Source of the DNA: Dendrocalamus latiflorus
Taxonomy: Eukaryota > Streptophyta > Magnoliopsida > Poales > Poaceae
DNA: 64,000 bases
Direction: 5' to 3'
NCBI GenBank assembly: GCA_017311315.1
Contig: CM029654.1
Location: forward strand, 4,657,382-4,721,381
Positions 34,301-43,657 of this stretch are shown piece after piece (within the stretch, counting starts at the first letter, position 1; every line of letters starts with the position of its first letter). The position numbers and the translations under genes are program-made. The notes below the pieces were generated by a model. That model was not told the origin of the DNA. It worked only from the letters and a program-made list of their open reading frames with translations, and searched no databases.

Positions 34301-34853
34301 TAACAAGAATCCTGTGCAACTTCACCCCTGACGAGTTCTGTCCTGATCCTGTTCCTGGCATAGTCTTAGAGGAGCTGAATTCTGAGGTGTTGTTTCTCTC
34401 TCACTAAAATGTTGTAGGCTTCTAGCGTTACAAATATTATTTCGCTATCAATGTCGAATACATTGAGATATGGGCATGGTAGCAGTAAACACGATACTTG
34501 ATATCATGCAGAGCTTGCTGGAGAGTTGCACTGACAAAGATGTGATCAGCGCATTTCCATGCATCGCTGCTCCTGTTGTGTACCGCCCTCCTTCACAACT
34601 GTGCGTGGCAGAAAAAGTGGCAGATACTGGAGGCGGTGCAAAGCTAGACAGGAGAGCGTCGATGGTCCAGAGGAGAGGGTACACCAGTGACGACGATCTG
34701 GATGACCTGGACTCTCCCCTGGCTTCCCTACTTGACAAGAGTGCTCCACCTTCGCCATCTAACAGTATCGCACATTTTACTGCTCAGAGAGAACCTTCCA
34801 TGGGGAATGCAAGATACACACTCCTGAGAGAGGTATGGTCGGAGCGGCAGTGA
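31301..34853 (+). CDS. gar2-related plant protein with DIL-like C-terminal region
   Basis: Seven coding exons: 31301-32097, 32188-32482, 32681-32887, 33193-33366, 33561-33761, 34273-34386 and 34512-34853. All introns are GT-AG and all phases agree, giving 709 residues. The first ~170 residues are Lys/Ser/Glu-rich and disordered. A coiled coil follows (NEELESKVDKLEQELREVAALE), then a conserved core (TPARRLSRLFTHASKFW, NTVSGLVLVAKSC, LTFWLSNTVVLREI, WIFSRIVETVWWQ, FTPDEFCPDPVP). This matches my memory of the plant family annotated as nucleolar protein gar2-related; the core resembles the dilute (DIL) domain of myosin tails. The molecular role is not established. Reading frame and splice sites are intact. 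Confidence 0.88.
32905..33100. mobile_element. MITE in intron of the gar2-like gene
   Basis: Inverted termini TTTTACCATCCTTGAGG and CCTCAAGGATAGGAAAA. Internal inverted copies of GAGGTACCAAATT and GAGCCGTTGATCACACTGAT follow. It lies wholly within the third coding intron (32888-33192) and does not touch splice sites. Family and TSD not determined. Confidence 0.65.
33787..34200 (-). mobile_element. 5'-truncated LINE fragment in intron
   Basis: A minus-strand frame encodes the C-terminal tail typical of plant L1 proteins (HTWIERNAKIFRNAHKN). A T-run at 33788-33795 on the plus strand corresponds to the poly(A) tail. Flanks CCTGACTATT and CCTGACGAATTATT look like an imperfect target duplication. 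It lies within the 33762-34272 intron, antisense to the gene. Confidence 0.65.
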
Positions 34854-35114
34854 CTGGTGAACCTGTAAAATCTGAAATCTCTTCTAAAGCTACCTCATAA
34901 AGGTTGGGAAACCTACTGAGGTGAAAGTGAAACCGTGAAAGAAGCTGCTTTGTAGCATAACTAGTTCTACTCCCCCAAAATGGACTCTTTCTGTAGGTCC
35001 TTCATATATATCTTTACATTGGAAATGCAACCCGTTCTTGTACATTCATATATATGTTGTTCTTTTGAGTATAGAAGCAACTCGGAAATGAATAATTCTA
35101 TTGTCATTAAGGTT

Positions 35115-35410
35115 CTGATCGTATTGGCTTCTGCTAAAAAAGACAAGCTAATATAAACATCTGACTTCTTAAAACGATTTCTTTACTCTTCTTACTCTCA
35201 TCTCGCTTTAAGGATAAGTCAGGATCACGCTCATATCACGTATTCCATTCCTTTTATCCGGTTTTGCGCGCATATCTCTCTCGTTTTTTACATCACTTGT
35301 TTCTTCCTTTTAAAAGTTACTTCTTTTAGTCACTACTATTTATTTTCAATAAAAAAAATCATCGGTCACAGTTATCTAATAAAAACGTCCCCTAAAGCTA
35401 AAGAATGAGA
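35115..35410. repeat. MITE-like repeat, copy b (downstream of the gar2-like gene)
   Basis: Related to 27675-27990 in the same orientation. It lies between the gene's 3' flank and the intact Copia. Confidence 0.5.
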
Positions 35411-35428
35411 TGTCTATGGTCTATGATG

Positions 35429-35557
35429 TGTTAGAGATATATGTATAGTTTGTTATTCCCCATTGTTATGAGGGGTTCTTTGCATATTTACCATCTGTAC
35501 TTTGTGTATATAAACCGGCCCATTGGCCTCATATGAATACAAGCGCTATTCATAACA
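35429..35557 (+). repeat. 5' LTR of intact Copia
   Basis: 129 bp. TATATAA near the 3' half (about 35508-35514) is the likely TATA box. Differs from the 3' LTR at two bases (TATAAACC versus TATATACC; AAGCGC versus AAGTGC). Confidence 0.95.
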
Positions 35558-35569
35558 TGGTATCAGAGC
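35558..35569 (+). other. primer-binding site of intact Copia
   Basis: TGGTATCAGAGC immediately after the 5' LTR, complementary to initiator tRNA-Met. The inverted gag arm begins at once after it. Confidence 0.95.
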
Positions 35570-36245
35570 ATCACCAGAGGGCTCATAGCGCTGACGAAGA
35601 TGAGTCCACATCTGAAAAGCCGAAGGGAGTCCCACAACCTCAGAAGAGAACTGAGGCTGGACACTGGCGATGAGGACAGCAGCAGCCCGAGCATCGTCAT
35701 CGTACCACTGAGTGTAGACGGACAGACGATCCTTGTAGGAATCCAGAGCCTCCTGGTAGGCAGAGGCAGCTTTATCATCAGCGGCCTCAGCAGCAGCCTT
35801 ATCGGCTGTCGGGGGCAATGCAACAGGCGTAGGCTCCGTCGGAGAAATAGGGCAAGGCGGGCAGGTGACATCGCCAGAGAGGACGCCCCAGAGACGAAGA
35901 CCACGCATGTGAATGCGCATGTGAGACACGAAGTCGGTGTAATTAACACCATCAAAGATCACCGGGCAGCGAGGAAGAGCAACGGTGCCCATTGGTAGGC
36001 GGCGCTGGACGGCGCGGCGACCAAGGCAACGAAGTCTAACAGGCGGCGCTGGACGGCGCGGCGGTTAGAACGTAGTTTTTTTTCTTTTTTTTTCTTTCTT
36101 TCTTTTTTCTTTTTTTTTGCTTCCGGTCGGTTTAAACCGACCGAGCCACTACACGGCCTCGGGCCTCAGACGACTCGGGCACCAGCGGCAGAGGGGGGCA
36201 GAGGCCGGCGGGACGGCCGGCGGGGCGGAAGCCGGCGGGACAACC
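35570..36245 (-). repeat. inverted copy of the Copia 5'UTR and first ~140 gag codons
   Basis: The minus strand from 35992 reads the same protein start as the polyprotein at 37057 (MGTVALPRCPVIFDGVNY...) for about 140 codons, down to YEPSGDAL near 35570. Homology also extends upstream of the ATG to about 36245. The partner arm is about 36780-37479. Paired positions sum to 73,049 across the gag part, and the loop is ~540 bp of GC-rich leader (36246-36780). Arms differ mainly in a T/A-rich tract and a ~30-bp GC repeat. Confidence 0.95.
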
Positions 36246-37056
36246 GGCGCGCAGAGCCAAAACTAGGGTTTACCTAGGGTTCCGCGCCTGCGTGCCGCCT
36301 CCGGCCTCCCTTCCTTGCCGCGCCGCCGCCTCGCCTCCCCGGTCGCCGACGCGGCCTCCGCCTCCCCTCTCCGGTCGCCGACGCGGCCTCCCCCGCTTGT
36401 CGACGGCGACGTGCGGTCTGCTGCCACCGACGACTCCAACCGCTGCCGATCCACCGCCTTCGCCGAAGCGCGCCGCTCGGTCTCCACCGCCGTCGAGCCG
36501 TCCGCTCGGCCTCCATCGCCGTCGCCGCCTGCTCGGCCGCTCAGCCGGCGTTGCAGTCGCGCCGTCGCGCGCCGCTCCCGACGCCACCGCTCCTCGGATC
36601 TGCAGAGCCGCCGCTCGGATCTGTCGATCTGCAGTCGGAGCCGGACCGGCCGCCGCTCCGCCCGCTGGCCGTCGCTGCCGCCCGTTGGTGGTCGCCCTGC
36701 TCGAGGCCGCCGCCGCCGGCTCGTCTTGTAGACTCCGCCGACCTCCGCCCCGCCTCGTTCCGTCGGCCTCCCTGCCGGCCTCCGCGCGCCGGTTGTCCCG
36801 CCGGCTTCCGCCCCGCCGGCCGTCCCGCCGGCCTCCGCGCGCCGGCCGTCCCGCCGGCCTCCGCCCCCCTCTGCCGCTGGTGCCCGAGTCGTCTGAGGCC
36901 CGAGGCCGTGTAGTGGCTCGGTCGGTTTAAACCGACCGGAAGCAAAAAAAAAAAAAAAAGAAAGAAAAAAAAACGTCGTTCTAACCGCCGCGCCGTCCAG
37001 CGCCGCCTGTTAGACTTCGTTGCCTTGGTCGCCGCGCCGTCCAGCGCCGCCTACCA

Positions 37057-40000
37057 ATGGGCACCGTTGCTCTTCCTCGCTGCCCGGTGATCTTTGATGG
37101 TGTTAATTACACCGACTTCGTGTCTCACATGCGCATTCACATGCGTGGTCTTCGTCTCTGGGGCGTCCTCTCTGGCGATGTCACCTGCCCGCCTTGCCCT
37201 ATTTCTCCGACGGAGCCTACGCCTGTTGCATTGCCCCCGACAGCCGATAAGGCTGCTGCTGAGGCCGCTGATGATAAAGCTGCCTCTGCCTACCAGGAGG
37301 CTCTGGATTCCTACAAGGATCGTCTGTCCGTCTACACTCAGTGGTACGATGACGATGCTCGGGCTGCTGCTGTCCTCATCGCCAGTGTCCAGCCTCAGTT
37401 CTCTTCTGAGGTTGTGGGACTCCCTTCGGCTTTTCAGATGTGGACTCATCTTCGTCAGCGCTATGAGCCCTCTGGTGATGCCCTGTACCTGTCCGTGGTC
37501 CGTCAGGAGCACTCTCTTCAGCAGGGTGATGCTACTGTTGACGCTTTTTACGCTCAGAGTTCTGCTGTCTGGCGTCAGTTGGACTCACTTCGCACTGCTG
37601 GCTGTCGTACCTGTCCGTGCTGCCTGGAGGTACGTGCTGATCTGCAGTTTCAGCGGGTTTACGAGTTCCTTACTCGCCTTCGTCCTGAGTTCGAGCAAAG
37701 GCGTGCCCAGCTCCTTGCACGCCACCCTCGTGTCACTCTCCTGGAGGCTCTTACCGAGATACGCGCAGAGGAGACTCGTTTGAGTGGTGCTGGTCTGATG
37801 CCACTCCCCTCTGTGCTCGCCGCTCGTCCGCCTGCTATACTGCCTCCTCCAGCGGCTACCACAGGTGGTGGTGGCCGTCCTCAGTCTGGAGGTGGCCGTC
37901 CTCACTGTTCCTACTGCGACAAGGATGGCCACACTGAGTCCCAGTGCTACAAGAAGAAGCGACATCTTTCACGCCGCTCTTCTACTGGCACTAGTGCTTC
38001 TACGACGACGTCTGCCTCGACCTCTTCAGCAGCTTCTCTCACCGAGCAGGAGATAGCCAGACTTCGACGCCTACTTGCCGCTTCAGGTTCTCCCTCGACA
38101 GGTTCTGCAGGATCTGCTACTGACTCTTCAGGCACTGAGAGACCACCTCCTACACAGTCAGGTACCTCCCCGTGGATTCTTGATTCTGGAGCATCTTTCC
38201 ACATGACTCCTGATTCTTCCACTCTGTCTTCTATTACACCTCTTGTTTCTCCTGTCAGTGTTCTTACTGCTGATGGTACATCTCTTTCTGTCTCTGGTCG
38301 AGGATCTCTTAGCAACTCATCTTTTCATGTTCCTTCTGTTGCTCATGTTCCTCGTCTTACCTTGCAGCTTCTTTCTGCTGGGCAGATTACTGACCTTGGT
38401 TATCGAGTTATTCTCGAATCTGACTCTTGTTGTGTTCAGGACTGCCACACGGGAGCTCTGGTTGGTTCTGGCCCTCGGCGCCATGACTCACAGCGTCTCT
38501 GGGAGCTTGACTGGCTTCATCTTCCTTCCGCTGCCACCACCGCCGCCAGTCTCTCCGCTTCTGCCACTTCGTCTACTGGCTCTTTCCAGCAGTGGCATCA
38601 CCGTCTTGGCCATCTGTGTGGATCTCGCCTGTCGTCCTTAGTTCGTCGTGGTCTTCTGGGGTCTGTCTCAGGAGACGTGTCTTTAGATTGTCAGAGCTGT
38701 AAGTTAGGTAAACAGATTCAGCTTCCTTATTCTCATAGTGAGACTGTGTCTCAGCGTCCTTTTGATCTTGTTCATTCAGATGTTTGGGGTCCGGCTCCCT
38801 TCGCTTCGAAAGGGGGTCATCGTTACTATATTATTTTTATAGATGATTTCTCTCGCCACACTTGGATATATTTCATGTCTTCTCGTAGTGAGGCCTTGCC
38901 TATCTATAAACAATTTGCCAAGATGATACACACACAGTTCTCCACTCCTATTCGTGTTTTTCGTGCTGATTCTGCTGGCGAGTACCTCTCCCGTCACCTA
39001 CGCAGCTTCCTTGCTGAGCAGGGCACTCTCGCTCAGTTTTCTTGTCCTGGTGCTCATGCTCAGAATGGTGTCGCTGAGCGCAAGCATCGTCACCTCCTTG
39101 AGACGGCTCGTGCTCTCATGATCGCCGCCTCTATTCCACCTCACTTTTGGGCCGAGGCTGTTTCTACTGCCACCTATCTCGTCAACATTCAGCCCTCTTC
39201 TGCTCTTAAGGGTGCAATCCCTGTTGAGCGTCTCTGTGGTCTTCTTCCTGACTACTCTGCCCTTCATCTGTTTGGCTGCGTTTGCTATGTTCTCCTTGCC
39301 CCTCGAGAACGTACCAAACTGACCGCTCAGTCTGTTGAGTGTGTCTTTCTGGGGTACAGTGCCGAGCACAAGGGCTATCGGTGCTGGGATCCTGTTGGTC
39401 GTCGGATACGGGTTTCTCGGGATGTGACTTTCGACGAGTCTCGTCCATTCTACCCACGTCCTGCCTCTCCTTCAGATTCCTCTGTGGAGTCTCTGTCTTT
39501 CTTGACCTTTCCAGATACTCCTATATCTGTTTTGCCCTCGTCCACCTGTCCCACTGAGTCTCCACATATTCCCCCTGTGGCCTCTCCGCCGTTGTCGCCG
39601 CCTGTGTCGTCTCCTACGACTCCCCAGGCTCCTCCCACTACAGTACCTCCTCCCACTATCGTCTACACTCGTCGACCTCGTATTGAGGATCTTCCAGATG
39701 AGTCATCTTCTTCTGATGTTCCTGATGCTCCATCTTCCCCTGCTGGGTCATCTTCTCCTCGCTACGCTCTCCGCGATCGCCAGTCGATTCGGCCTCCTGC
39801 CCGTTTTTGCTTTGCTGGCGCAGCTACTCGTGAGCCTGTCTCCTACCGGGATGCTGTTACTCACCCTGAGTGGCAGCTTGCCATGGCCGAGGAGATTGCT
39901 GCCCTCGAGCGTACTGGTACTTGGGATCTTGTTCCTTTTCCATCCCATTCTCATCCCATCACATGTAAGTGGGTCTATAAGATTAAGACTCGCTCTGATG

Positions 40001-41355
40001 GCTCTCTTGAGCGCTATAAGGCGCGTCTTGTTGCTCGTGGTTTTCAGCAGCAGCATGGTGTTGACTACGACGAGACTTTTGCTCCTGTGGCCCACATGAC
40101 CACTGTTCGCACTCTTCTTTCGGTGGCGTCTGTTCGCCACTGGTCTGTTTCTCAGCTTGATGTCAAGAATGCCTTTCTTAATGGCGAGTTGCGTGAGGAG
40201 GTCTACATGCATCCGCCACCTGGGTATTCTGTTCCTGAGGGCATGGTCTGTCGTCTTCGTCGCTCTCTCTATGGCCTTAAGCAAGCCCCCCGTGCTTGGT
40301 TTGAGCGCTTCTCCTCTGTGGTTACTGGTGCTGGATTTTCAGCTAGTGATCATGATCCTGCGCTCTTTGTCCACACTTCGTCTCGTGGTCGGACTCTTCT
40401 TCTCCTGTATGTTGATGATATGATCATTACGGGAGATGATTCTGAGTACATTGCCTTTGTTAAGGCTCGTCTTAGTGAGCAGTTCCTTATGTCGGATCTT
40501 GGTCCTCTTCGTTATTTCCTTGGGATTGAGGTTACTTCCACTCCAGATGGTTTCTTTATGTCCCAAGAGAAATATATTCAGGATCTTCTTGATCGCGCCT
40601 CTCTCACTGATCAGCGTACTGTTGAGACTCCCATGGAGCTCAATGTTCACCTCCGACTCTCTGATGGCGAGCCTCTTTCTGATCCGACTCGCTATCGTCA
40701 TCTTGTTGGGAGTCTTGTCTACCTTGCTGTTACTCGTCCAGATATCACTTATCCAGTTCATATTCTGAGTCAGTTTGTTTCAGCTCCCACTCAGGTTCAC
40801 TACAGCCACCTTCTTCGAGTTCTGCGATACCTTCGTGGGACTATCTCTCGCCGTCTCTTCTTTCCACGTTCCAGCTCGTTACAGCTTCAGGCCTATTCGG
40901 ATGCTACTTGGGCCAGCGATCCCTCTGATCGCCGGTCTATCTCTGCTTACTGTGTTTTTCTTGGTGGTTCTCTCATTGCCTGGAAGACGAAGAAACAGAC
41001 TGCAGTGTCCCGTTCGAGTGCAGAGGCTGAGTTGCGAGCTATGGCTCTCTTGACAGCAGAGATTACTTGGCTACGGTGGTTACTTGAGGATTTTGGTGTT
41101 TCTGTCACTACACCGACCCCTCTCTTGTCAGACAGTACAGGTGCTATCAGTATTGCTCGTGATCCTGTGAAGCATGAGCTCACCAAGCACATTGGAGTTG
41201 ATGCTTCTTTCATGAGAACTTGTGTGCATGATCAGGTGATTGCTCTTCAGTATGTGCCCTCAGAGCTTCAGATAGCGGATTTCTTCACGAAGGCCCAGAC
41301 TCGAGCACAGCACAGCTTCTTCCTCTCCAAACTCAGTGTTGTTGATCCACCATGA
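37057..41355 (+). CDS. Copia Gag-Pol polyprotein, 1,432 residues
   Basis: One open frame encodes all retrotransposon functions. Gag comes first, with a CCHC knuckle near residue 284 (CSYCDKDGHTESQC). Aspartic protease follows near 373 (WILDSGASFHM). The GAG-pre-integrase zinc motif starts near 512 (WHHRLGH...CQSCKLG). Integrase has its Asp in HSDVWGP (~572), Asp in RADSAGEY and Glu in GVAERKHR. Reverse transcriptase starts near 970 (KWVYKIKT), with YVDD at ~1118. RNase H starts near 1279 (YSDATWASD ... SSAEAELRA) and ends with IADFFTKA. The domain order PR-INT-RT-RH is that of Copia. No stop or frameshift is seen. The product acts in cytoplasmic virus-like particles. Confidence 0.97.
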   Translation: MGTVALPRCPVIFDGVNYTDFVSHMRIHMRGLRLWGVLSGDVTCPPCPISPTEPTPVALPPTADKAAAEAADDKAASAYQEALDSYKDRLSVYTQWYDDDARAAAVLIASVQPQFSSEVVGLPSAFQMWTHLRQRYEPSGDALYLSVVRQEHSLQQGDATVDAFYAQSSAVWRQLDSLRTAGCRTCPCCLEVRADLQFQRVYEFLTRLRPEFEQRRAQLLARHPRVTLLEALTEIRAEETRLSGAGLMPLPSVLAARPPAILPPPAATTGGGGRPQSGGGRPHCSYCDKDGHTESQCYKKKRHLSRRSSTGTSASTTTSASTSSAASLTEQEIARLRRLLAASGSPSTGSAGSATDSSGTERPPPTQSGTSPWILDSGASFHMTPDSSTLSSITPLVSPVSVLTADGTSLSVSGRGSLSNSSFHVPSVAHVPRLTLQLLSAGQITDLGYRVILESDSCCVQDCHTGALVGSGPRRHDSQRLWELDWLHLPSAATTAASLSASATSSTGSFQQWHHRLGHLCGSRLSSLVRRGLLGSVSGDVSLDCQSCKLGKQIQLPYSHSETVSQRPFDLVHSDVWGPAPFASKGGHRYYIIFIDDFSRHTWIYFMSSRSEALPIYKQFAKMIHTQFSTPIRVFRADSAGEYLSRHLRSFLAEQGTLAQFSCPGAHAQNGVAERKHRHLLETARALMIAASIPPHFWAEAVSTATYLVNIQPSSALKGAIPVERLCGLLPDYSALHLFGCVCYVLLAPRERTKLTAQSVECVFLGYSAEHKGYRCWDPVGRRIRVSRDVTFDESRPFYPRPASPSDSSVESLSFLTFPDTPISVLPSSTCPTESPHIPPVASPPLSPPVSSPTTPQAPPTTVPPPTIVYTRRPRIEDLPDESSSSDVPDAPSSPAGSSSPRYALRDRQSIRPPARFCFAGAATREPVSYRDAVTHPEWQLAMAEEIAALERTGTWDLVPFPSHSHPITCKWVYKIKTRSDGSLERYKARLVARGFQQQHGVDYDETFAPVAHMTTVRTLLSVASVRHWSVSQLDVKNAFLNGELREEVYMHPPPGYSVPEGMVCRLRRSLYGLKQAPRAWFERFSSVVTGAGFSASDHDPALFVHTSSRGRTLLLLYVDDMIITGDDSEYIAFVKARLSEQFLMSDLGPLRYFLGIEVTSTPDGFFMSQEKYIQDLLDRASLTDQRTVETPMELNVHLRLSDGEPLSDPTRYRHLVGSLVYLAVTRPDITYPVHILSQFVSAPTQVHYSHLLRVLRYLRGTISRRLFFPRSSSLQLQAYSDATWASDPSDRRSISAYCVFLGGSLIAWKTKKQTAVSRSSAEAELRAMALLTAEITWLRWLLEDFGVSVTTPTPLLSDSTGAISIARDPVKHELTKHIGVDASFMRTCVHDQVIALQYVPSELQIADFFTKAQTRAQHSFFLSKLSVVDPP

Positions 41356-41368
41356 GTTTGAGGGGGGG
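41354..41368 (+). other. polypurine tract
   Basis: GAGTTTGAGGGGGGG directly before the 3' LTR, the plus-strand primer expected of LTR retroelements. It overlaps the stop codon region of the polyprotein. Confidence 0.85.
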
Positions 41369-41497
41369 TGTTAGAGATATATGTATAGTTTGTTATTCCC
41401 CATTGTTATGAGGGGTTCTTTGCATATTTACCATCTGTACTTTGTGTATATATACCGGCCCATTGGCCTCATATGAATACAAGTGCTATTCATAACA
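41369..41497 (+). repeat. 3' LTR of intact Copia
   Basis: 129 bp, two differences from the 5' LTR; followed by TGATG. Confidence 0.95.
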
Positions 41498-41884
41498 TGA
41501 TGCAAGCGTGGGAAATGGAAGGACGTTTTACCTGTCCACATTGTGTAGAACACGTTCTGATGCATGATCTATCAACAATTCTATATCATTTCTTCTTATC
41601 GACAAATTTGATCAGGACTCAAGACACTAAAGTGTGAGCTTTTCTACTAGTCTACATATCAATGTATGTAATCGCAAAAAAAAAAATCAATGTATGTGAT
41701 GGCCCAATAAAAATGGTCATCATCAGACGGTCGCTGGCGATGGTGGTGACTCGCCATCCGCAGATGCAGATTATGCGTACCTATCAACCGCGGTGCTTCT
41801 GTAGCAATGCTTTCACAAGATATTCATTGAACAAGGTCTATTTTTTTTACATACACACAAACTTAGCCTTTTTTTTTACTGAAG

Positions 41885-42101
41885 TTTATAACTTTTGGCT
41901 GCGACTTATGGCTTTTAGTTGTTTATACGAGAGATTACAGAGTAACAAAATCTTATGTGCGGGTTTTGCTGATATGAATAAAGTCGGTACAGTATGTACT
42001 ACAGTTAACTATTATACCCTATCTTGAAAAAATACTTCATTTAAAAGCTAATTATTATAAAAATACCGAAAGTAGCTTTTTAAAACTGAAAAGAACAGGC
42101 C
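41885..42101. mobile_element. degenerate PIF/Harbinger-like MITE
   Basis: Shares CTTTTGGCTGCGACTTATGG, CCCTATCTTGAAAAAATA and AAAAGAACAGGCC with the better-preserved copies at 51905-52127 and 56676-56914. The left terminus is lost. 42102-42589 has no supported gene. Confidence 0.55.
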
Positions 42102-43129
42102 TTCAATCGTCACCATTTGAAACGAAATCGGTCAAGATGAAAGCGGGTGCACCCATCTTCCCAGCTGCGCAATTTTAGGGCCATTTGTATATAGGGAAAT
42201 ATGAGGTGGGAATGAGATTAAATATGAGGTAGGATAAATTTAACAGTTAGATAAAAAACTAAGAAGTAGATTTATCACATTTAGGGTTTGTTCATATTGA
42301 ATTTTGCGGGTAGCTTTTGGCTGCGACTGAAGAATAGTAGTAGCTGATAAATAGCAAATTAGTAGTGTATTATGTAAGAAAGACGATGCAATAAAAGACA
42401 CTATAACTTTCAATCACCATGCGACTTATAGAATTATGATATAATAAAATATAAATTATATTATAATATATAAAAATAAAAAATAGTGACTAATAAATAG
42501 TAATAGTTGATAGCAGCTGAAACATTCGTATTGGTTTCAAAAGTCAGAAGATAACCTTGTATTTCCTTGTATCCATACGCCCCCCCCCCGGTAAAATTTT
42601 TGCTTTTTAGCCCAAATTTTGAAAGTTTTTTACATATAGACCCCTGGAGAAAAGATTTGCAAAAATAGACCCTTACCACGGCGACAAAGTATATGGCGCC
42701 CATAGTACACAGCATGGCGCCATATGTTTTGGCGCCGTGCGTGGCCACGTAGGATCCACGGTGGCACAGCTCGGCGCCAAAGCATATGGTGCCGTGCTGT
42801 GCACCAACGGCGCTAACGGCCGTGGCGCCGTGCTCTGGGACTTAAACCCGAGCGCGCCCCCACCCCCTCACTTTGTTCAACCCGAGCCGAGAGCAACCGC
42901 CGCCGCCGCCACTCTCTTCCCCCTCAAAATCTACTCAAATCCATCCTTTTTCTCGCGATTTTGCTTCCAAATCGAGTAAGCAAGGTGAACCCCTCCTTTC
43001 CCTTGATTTTTTGCAATAAATATGGATTATTTGAGGTACATTTCATGTGGCAAGATTTGAAACTCTAGATAAAATTAGTTCAATTTGGCTCGGTTTTAGG
43101 TTGGATTTTTAATAGATATGCGTAATGTA

Positions 43130-43620
43130 AGAGTAGTAATGTGTATAGATTCGTTTTTAGGGTTTGATTTTTAGAAATACATATGTTTTTAGGGTTTGAT
43201 TTAGAAATACATATATTTTTAGGGTTTGATTTGAGCGAGATTGATGAATGTTTAGATTTAGGGTTTGATTTAGAAATACACATGTTTTTAGGGTTTGGTT
43301 TGAGCGAGATTGATGAATGTTTAGAAATACATATGTTTTTAGGGTCCATTTTAGAAATATATATGCTTTTAGGGTCCATTTTAGAAATACATATGTTTCT
43401 AGGGTTTGATTTAGAAATACATATGTTTTTAGAGTTTGATTTAGAAATAGATATGTTTTTAGGGTTTGATTTAGAAATAGATATGTTTTTAGGGTTTGAT
43501 TTGAGCGAGATTGATGAAAGTTTAGATTTAGGGTTTGATTTAGAAATACATATGTTTTTAGGGTTTGATTTAAGCGAGATTGATGAATATTTAGAAATAC
43601 ATATGTTTTTACGGTTTTTT
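43130..43620. repeat. 30-bp minisatellite in the 5' intron of the MULE 3 PMD gene
   Basis: About 16 units around TTTTTAGGGTTTGATTTAGA followed by AATACATATG. Some are joined by a longer spacer GAGCGAGATTGATGAA. On the minus strand each unit contains AAACCCTAAAAA, a telo-box-like motif. The period of 30 keeps both strands open, creating spurious frames (FLGFDLEIHM repeats). Confidence 0.9.
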
Positions 43621-43657
43621 GTTATTCTTATCATTAACGTACTTTTGAATGCACAGG

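Larger units (their letters stand above)
35429..41497 (+). mobile_element. intact Copia retrotransposon with 129-bp LTRs
   Basis: LTRs 35429-35557 and 41369-41497 are both 129 bp (TGTTAGAG...CATAACA) and differ at only two positions. The TSD is a perfect TGATG (35424-35428, 41498-41502). It has an initiator-tRNA-Met primer site, a polypurine tract and one uninterrupted 1,432-residue Gag-Pol frame, so it may be competent. The low LTR divergence suggests recent insertion, though 129 bp gives a wide error. The leader holds a large inverted repeat of gag. Confidence 0.95.

Noticed and set aside
36263..36945. Arg/Pro/Ala-rich frames of up to 212 codons in the Copia leader.
   Set aside because: They lie in the GC-rich loop of the inverted leader, overlap on both strands and match no domain.
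42581..42589. Poly-C run as the MULE 3 target duplication.
   Set aside because: The right flank is CCCTTTGTG, so it does not match; the TSD is left undetermined.
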